64,000 nucleotides of DNA, from positions 12,418,001-12,482,000 of the forward strand of contig JAFFJZ010000006.1 of assembly GCA_018340375.1 (NCBI GenBank), given 5' to 3'. The translations under genes and the position numbers were made by a program. A model generated the notes under the pieces. The model was not told the DNA's origin, ran no database searches, and saw nothing but the letters and a program-made list of their open reading frames with translations. Origin of the DNA: Gonatopus flavifemur. Its lineage: Eukaryota > Arthropoda > Insecta > Hymenoptera > Dryinidae. This document shows positions 61,001 to 64,000 of this stretch, piece after piece. Every line of letters starts with the position of its first letter. The first letter of the stretch is position 1.

Positions 61001-61603
61001 AACAAGATTTGAATTGTGATAGCAAAGAGTTTGTGGTTCTAGCAAGGAGATAATCAGTAGATTCAGAAGATATGTATCAGACGCGACACTTTCCGTTCCC
61101 TTTGGAGAAAATAAAGTTTCATACGAATCTTAAGGACATGTAAACAGTACCGATACATGTTGCATCCATTCGACACGAGCAAAAGAAAGGAAGATAAAAA
61201 TATCGATCATCTTAATCGATCCGACAAAGAACGATCTTACATTCATATAACATGATGTTAATGTGATATAATGACTTCACCTTGCAAACGGTTTTGGATC
61301 GATCTCGTAATGTTCGGTGATCGGTCCAGTCTTGACGACCCTGGCGAGTTGGGCCTCTTGAACGAGTACAAGCCCTTCCTTAACGTGTTTCTCGCTCCAC
61401 TGAACTCTGCATCTGCCTCTGCAGCTCGTCGTCTCTTCGTTATTCGTGCCTCTATTGCCATTGCCGTTGTTGTTTCCAGCGCGCTTGGCCTTCGCATTAG
61501 CGCACTTGATCGACGACGCTTGAAGGTTACGATGCTGAGGTCGTGGCGATGTCTTTCTGGTCGACGACATCGTTGGCGCTTGATGATTCGATTGGTAAAT
61601 CAT
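34685..61603 (-). CDS. Drak: Drak, death-associated-protein-kinase-related Ser/Thr kinase (STK17-like)
   Basis: Seven minus-strand exons: 61603-61281, 58659-58447, 52850-52712, 38592-38466, 37411-37363, 37288-37109 and 37028-34685. They join in phase to 1124 aa; a second Met at 61570 is an equally possible start. Kinase features in order: a divergent Gly-rich loop FASGQWARVYRC, Lys in YAAKYSSRN, C-helix ELRHEIALL, hinge ILVMEYAPGGDL, catalytic loop HLDIKPQN (HLD is usual in DAPK relatives), activation segment start CDFEISR (DFE, not DFG), GTPDYVAPEIL, and WSLGVTTYVLLTGFSPFGG. Drak phosphorylates non-muscle myosin regulatory light chain in epithelia. Exon 1 encodes a basic, low-complexity N-terminus. 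The introns are 2.6, 5.6, 14.1, 1.1, 0.07 and 0.08 kb, counting from the start. Confidence 0.92.
38593..42100 (-). other. Drak intron 3, 3' part: no gene seen
   Basis: The donor for this intron is at 52711 and its acceptor at 38593. This part holds no recognisable coding exon. Open frames on both strands around 39.2-40.2 kb are mutually overlapping and match no family I know. Confidence 0.5.
42118..42261. mobile_element. Small palindromic element, ACTGCCGCACACTTT arms
   Basis: ACTGCCGCACACTTTGAATT pairs with AACTTTAAAGTGCGCGGCAGT, and AATGATTTCTGAA pairs with TTCAGAAATCATT further in. The outer flanks also show inverted AAATTCAAATTT sequences. Non-coding. Confidence 0.65.
42815..43071. mobile_element. 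CAC-type MITE, 257 bp, TA duplication
   Basis: CACTGGGGGAAAAAAAACTT at the left mirrors AACTTTTTTTTCTCGGTG at the right, and GTAAAATTTAC continues both arms. TA lies directly on each side. Confidence 0.75.
43269..43507. mobile_element. CACTGTAAAAAA MITE, 239 bp, TA duplication
   Basis: It starts CACTGTAAAAAATTTAATGG and ends TTATTTTTCACAGTG, with TA on both sides. Its interior (AAGTAATTAACACATACA, CATGCGTT) is shared with the copy at 53673-53923. A mariner element begins just beyond its right end. Confidence 0.85.
43512..45541 (-). mobile_element. Mariner-like (Tc1/mariner, DD41D) transposon with very long TIRs
   Basis: The 2030 bp element begins CAGGGTGGGGCATTCAAAGT and ends in its complement (GCCCCACCCTG), flanked by TA at 43510-43511 and 45542-45543. 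The inverted terminal repeats are long: 43512-43954 and 45153-45541. The right copy lacks about 60 bp present near 43875-43930. Between them, on the minus strand, lies a transposase gene. TIRs of this length are unusual for mariner, whose TIRs are usually below 50 bp. The arms remain very similar, implying a recent insertion. Confidence 0.95.
43968..45090 (-). pseudogene. Mariner-like DD41D transposase, one frameshift
   Basis: The frame from 45090 (or Met at 45030, MDIRYTVSEKIDMIY) carries an N-terminal HTH region of the type annotated DUF4817 (RQAYDLYAERFPERT). Then come a homeodomain-like HTH (SGISRRSVLRILKRHKFHPY) and the catalytic core: first Asp in ILFSDESTFTNHG, second in MWYQHDGYPSHY, third in RSPDLTSPDFF. 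Forty-one residues separate the second and third Asp, the DD41D spacing. After DFF, near 44155-44161, a run of seven T (minus strand) shifts the frame. The normal continuation LWGYIKDTVYQQAP appears in the neighbouring frame down to 43968. Otherwise the gene is intact, so a sequencing homopolymer error is possible. Confidence 0.92.
45551..45813. mobile_element. Degenerate CACGG/AGCTG-family MITE with a nested insert
   Basis: The flanks GGCTATCCGTGTCCGTGG and CTACAGCTAAATCATTTTTT match the AGCTGCAGC family seen at 54700 and 57218. The centre is replaced by the 45626-45773 element. Confidence 0.55.
45626..45773. mobile_element. Small MITE, CCCATACAGCACACTTGGAT arms, nested
   Basis: CCCATACAGCACACTTGGAT is mirrored by GGATATTTGAGTGCTTTATGGG. 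The interior repeats ATATCCA-type motifs. It sits inside the AGCTG-family element. Confidence 0.7.
46386..46494. mobile_element. Palindromic element, CCAGTGTTTCCACA arms
   Basis: CAGTGTTTCCACAAAGGGAT pairs with GGGATCATGTGGAAACACTG, and TGATTGG has an inverse at CCAATCA-like sequence in the centre. Non-coding, about 110 bp. Confidence 0.6.
47075..48177. mobile_element. 1103 bp CACTGTAAAAA element, left inverted twin, TA duplication
   Basis: It runs from CACTGTAAAAAAAAACTGG to TTTTTTTACAGTG with TA on both sides. The ends are rich in CTGGAAATTTCCAGT-like words in both orientations. It is non-coding apart from frames created by the repeats. The same sequence, reverse-complemented, makes up 48738-49840, with only scattered substitutions (for example two in the ACTGAGGTTCAG segment) and small run-length changes. 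Confidence 0.92.
47755..47846 (+). other. tRNA-like (pol III A/B box) segment in the left twin
   Basis: TAGCTCATCGGTTAGG resembles an A box and, about 55 nt later, GGTTCAAATCC matches a B box/T-loop. Outer CATGTC and GACATG can pair. No canonical acceptor or anticodon stem forms, so this is at best a tRNA-derived relic such as a SINE head. Confidence 0.4.
48738..49840. mobile_element. 1103 bp CACTGTAAAAA element, right inverted twin, TA duplication
   Basis: Reverse complement of 47075-48177, of the same length and separated from it by 560 bp of unrelated sequence. TA flanks both ends (48736-48737 and 49841-49842), so each twin looks like a complete insertion. Confidence 0.92.
49069..49160 (-). 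other. tRNA-like segment in the right twin
   Basis: Minus-strand copy of the A/B-box-bearing stretch at 47755-47846, with no visible difference in the box motifs. Same caveats: no full cloverleaf. Confidence 0.4.
49843..52711 (-). other. Drak intron 3, 5' part: low-complexity, no gene seen
   Basis: No recognisable exon. Short GTC/GAC-rich runs occur near 50775-50800 and 52120-52160. Scattered frames at 49.9-50.4 kb have no family resemblance. Confidence 0.5.
53190..53295. repeat. 106 bp perfect palindrome with AGATCT arrays
   Basis: Two perfect 46 bp arms starting CGCCCGAGAAAAAGTGAATT flank a 14 nt loop. Each arm contains three AGATCT hexamers, themselves palindromic. It lies in Drak intron 2, about 340 bp from exon 3. 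Confidence 0.9.
53461..53672. repeat. Degenerate CTGTATTCTTAAATAT repeats
   Basis: Variants of AAAGAACTGTATTCTTAAATATCTGTATT recur with a spacing of about 25-50 nt. Similar words return at 54360-54530 on the other strand. They are probably remnants of one older element into which the 53673 MITE inserted. Confidence 0.55.
53673..53923. mobile_element. CACTGTAAAA MITE, 251 bp, TG duplication
   Basis: CACTGTAAAACATTTCTATGG to CCAATTATTTTTTACAGTG, with TG directly repeated on both sides. It shares its core with 43269-43507. Confidence 0.85.
54700..54856. mobile_element. CACGGAAAAAATAATTTAGC MITE, 157 bp, CG duplication
   Basis: CACGGAAAAAATAATTTAGC mirrors GCTAAATTATTTTTTCCGTG. CG lies directly on both sides. 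It is the same family as 57218-57442, with one arm shortened. Confidence 0.85.
55105..55313. mobile_element. Palindromic MITE, CACTGAGAAAAATTC end
   Basis: CACTGAGAAAAATTCAGAGT and CATTCAAAATTTTTGTCAGTG form the ends. AATTTCCTATGG...GGAATGG and CCATTCC...CCATAGTAAATT continue the arms. The flanks TA and CG do not match. Confidence 0.7.
56301..56553. mobile_element. CACTGTAAAAAAT MITE, 253 bp, TG duplication
   Basis: CACTGTAAAAAATATTCGGG to ATAAAAATTTTTTACAGTG, with TG directly repeated on both sides. The inner arms are GGAAATTTCCTATAC and its inverse. Confidence 0.85.
57218..57442. mobile_element. CACGGAAAAAATAATTTAGC MITE, 225 bp, TA duplication
   Basis: Nearly full palindrome: the ends CACGGAAAAAATAATTTAGC and GCTAAATTATTTTTTCCGTG, and inside GGACACGGACAGCCATTAAA with its inverse. 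TA flanks both ends. Confidence 0.88.
57473..57675. mobile_element. Nearly perfect 203 bp palindromic MITE, CA duplication
   Basis: The arms start CACAGAAAAAAAAACTATCT and run about 75 bp with hardly a mismatch, including GAAACACGGATTGTCTCAGT and its exact inverse. CA lies directly on both sides. The unpaired centre is short. Confidence 0.9.
57676..58446 (-). other. Drak intron 2, 5' end: nothing recognised
   Basis: AT-rich intron sequence up to the exon 2 donor, without MITE palindromes or coding signal. Confidence 0.5.
59340..59850. mobile_element. CACTGTAMAAAAT MITE, about 511 bp
   Basis: CACTGTACAAAATTTTCTTT with TGGATTTACAAA inside is answered by TTTGTAAATCCAGAAAGAGA and TTTTTTACAGTG. 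The flanks are CG on the left and CA on the right, compatible with a CpG-decayed duplication. Non-coding. Confidence 0.78.
60913..60992. repeat. 80 bp palindrome, CCCACAT...ATGTGGG
   Basis: CCCACATGGCACAAATCTAG pairs with ACATTTGTGATATGTGGG, and TCTCAGTGAT pairs with ATCACTGAGA. Probably a very small MITE. Confidence 0.65.
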
Positions 61604-64000
61604 TTTTCATTCAATTGCGTCTCTCTTACGAAAAAGAAAAAACATGTATCCCTTTCGTAATATATTCTCTCTCGAGGATCTCCAAACACGTTCCTCCTCT
61701 TGATCTCAACGTAACATATTTATATTTACTAAGATAAATCGTGCGATTCTTCTCACAAAATCCAATCATAATCATAATAATAATGATCTTGCTTCATCTC
61801 GCATTTTGCTACATGTTCTTTTCAATAATTCTGCTCCTGTTTTGCTTTCTTTTCAACTTTTTGGACTGTCTTTTAAATTATCGAGATCCTCGGAACATAG
61901 ATTTACACGAAAGTTTTTTAATTCTTTTTGGCTGCTCGTCGAAGAGACGTCGAAAGGACACGTTTCGAATTCGAAATGAGAACAAATTTGAAGACATCGA
62001 CCTCTGAAACAAAAACGAGAAACAAGATGGAAAATCATTTGAGCAACGGATCAAACGTTCTTTGAAAATAAATGAATTATGGGACGTGTTTGACGTTATT
62101 GCTTCATTCGTTCAAATCAAAGTGACGATCATCGCGTTGGGATAAACGATCTGATGCCGTGCACGGAATTTGATGCCAGGCTTGGATAATGTAAAATAAA
62201 TTATTAGCTTGAAACGAGCGGCGGGTACATAAGAGAGAGGAAAAGTACTCGCATAACTTAGCAATTCGTGTCTTGAAACATCATCCTTTATGTGATACAT
62301 TTAGATTATTCTGACGTATAAAATGTTTTATTTGAGTTTTAAAATGTCGCTTATGCAATTCTTTGAGACGTCTAAAATGCTATCTGGAAGATATTTCTTA
62401 CACATTTTTTCTAGCGAAAAGTGATTTAGATGTCTAAAAGATAGAGTTGTATAAGATATTTCAAATGGAGATTTTCTCAGACACGGATTGTTTATTGGGT
62501 ATTGTGATACTTAATATACGTGATAAATCACGGTTGGGAAATGTGAGTGTTATGACGCTATGGATAATATTCCTGTGACATTTTAGGACATTCGGTGTAT
62601 CGTCGTATTGAAAATACATCGGTGGGCGAATCAATATTTATTTTCGTCAAACTAGTTTTGTGTAGATTTTATATCAATTCTACGATTCTACAAACTCTAT
62701 GATATTTATACACAAGTTATGAATATCTGTCTTCGACTGCTTGTACTCTAAACTCTAATGACAGGGTTTGTGAATTTTAATTACTTTTTTTTCAGAGAAA
62801 ATTTACAGATGAGTAAATTGAATGAGTGAAAATCGTTCCGACGCGTATGCAAATTCAAAATGCCTAGAAAAAATGTTTTCTTGACCATTCTCTATGATTT
62901 TATTATTGATATGCTGCATACGTATTGTAAAAAACGATAGTGGAATTTTCCCCCGAAAAATCCCGAGTGGAAGAATTTTCAAAATTATATATAATTTTCA
63001 TATAATTCAATATAATTTATATATAATTCAGATATAATTCGATATAAATTTTATACAATTTTGGAAATTTTTCCACTCGGGATGGTGGGAAAAAGCAAAG
63101 TTCCTCCCACGGGTGGGGAAATTTTCCCTCATTTGTGGAGGATTCAATACTCCAAAAACAAAATAATCCCTCAAAATCGTGAAAAAACATTTCCCCCGCG
63201 ATGAGGGGACGAAATCCACCAACAGTTTGGAGAAAAACTCCCCACATTTTTTACAGTGATAGACTTCTACGATGGGGAACAAATATGTATCTCGTTGAAT
63301 TCGTGTAATAATAATCATTTTATTCCCACTGCATTAAATATCCAACATTTGATTACAATATACCTGCAAATAACACTGGTCAACAGCAATTTTGATGCCT
63401 GAGGTTTGAGAACTGATTCAAAGTAGTTTTAGGGCACTGAAAATGAAAACAACATCAGATTTGCTGGATCAGCTCGTTTTTTATAATTTTTTATATATAA
63501 AATTCATCAATTATATAGATTATATATGCAAATTATGTATAAAAGATAAGAGAGAGAGTGAGCTGATTCAAGAAATTTGATATTCGTTTCGCATTCAACA
63601 CACCACAAGCACTCCGAATCTGTTACCAGACCTCGGGCACCAGAGAAAGAACTTTTTTTCGTTGACTTGTGTAATAAATGACCCACAAAACTCAAAAACT
63701 CTCCGATAATGAGAAAGATAAAAAGCAATTGAAGGAGTGAAAAAAAAGCGTAGAATTGGTTTTTACCGTTTCCTCCTGGCTTAAAATTCCCGAAATGATA
63801 GGATTCTCAAATTTAGAGAGTATAAAAATGATGTTTTCAGCAGTGCAAACAGACGGTTAATTGGGATTTAATATCCAAGAGATCTTCCGTTCCCGAGTGA
63901 AAACATTTCCAAAATTATACAAAATTCTATAGATAAATTCTATATAAATTGTGCACAATTTTGAAAATCTTTCCTTTTCTTCAAATTAATTTTGAGTGTT
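61604..64000. other. Region upstream of Drak exon 1, no gene seen
   Basis: AT-rich, without recognisable coding exons. It should include the Drak 5' UTR/promoter or a further 5' intron. Palindromic elements occur at 62961-63081 and, incomplete, near 63893-63980. Confidence 0.45.
62961..63081. mobile_element. Palindromic AT-rich MITE, TCCCGAGTGG arms
   Basis: TCCCGAGTGGAAGAATTTTC mirrors GAAATTTTTCCACTCGGGA. The interior is ATATAATT repeats. A shorter relative (CCCGAGTGAAAACATTTCC) begins near 63893, and a related left end occurs at 8844. Confidence 0.75.

Larger units (their letters stand above)
58660..61280 (-). other. Drak intron 1
   Basis: 2.6 kb intron between exon 1 (ends 61281) and exon 2 (starts 58659). 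It contains the MITE at 59340-59850 and a hairpin at 60913-60992. No coding exon seen. Confidence 0.6.

Overview
This window looks like AT-rich animal nuclear DNA: intron-bearing genes with GT-AG junctions, long introns, and very many short palindromic transposons. The five genes read best as insect orthologues. I favour Hymenoptera from gene style and repeat content, but that is inference and I could not search databases.

Layout. (1) 1-9932, plus strand: the last five coding exons of CASK (SH3/guanylate-kinase end), with the upstream gene body off the left edge and a 4.3 kb intron full of MITEs. (2) 9933-21384: probable CASK 3' UTR, then a transposon graveyard. It holds an 868 bp non-autonomous hAT element with a perfect 8 bp target duplication, and an empty-site paralogue of its target lies 4 kb away. 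(3) 21385-23216, plus: a four-exon verprolin/WIP gene (WH2 actin-binding motif, proline-rich body, WASP-binding end). (4) 24981-28209, minus: nine-exon ABCF3, tail-to-tail with Vrp1. (5) 29379-32580, plus: five-exon DDX42 DEAD-box helicase, head-to-head with ABCF3 across about 1.2 kb. (6) 34685-61603, minus: seven-exon Drak (DAPK-related, STK17-like kinase), tail-to-tail with DDX42. All splice phases I assigned close correctly: Vrp1 402 aa, ABCF3 714 aa, DDX42 773 aa, Drak 1124 aa.

The Drak introns (14 kb, 5.6 kb, 2.6 kb) carry most of the unusual material. There is a mariner-like DD41D element with TIRs of about 0.4 kb and one frameshift. Two 1103 bp near-identical elements lie in opposite orientation 560 bp apart and could fold the pre-mRNA into a hairpin of about 1.1 kb. 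There are also many small palindromes. Eleven of the MITEs, with CAC/CGC-type termini, are flanked by 2 bp direct duplications that are always pyrimidine-purine (TA, TG, CA or CG).

The genes do not form an operon. CASK is a synaptic/junctional scaffold, Vrp1 acts in WASP/Arp2/3 actin assembly, ABCF3 is a cytosolic ABC-F ATPase, DDX42 is an RNA helicase linked to the U2 snRNP, and Drak regulates non-muscle myosin light chain. I saw no rRNA, canonical tRNA, CRISPR array or viral gene.
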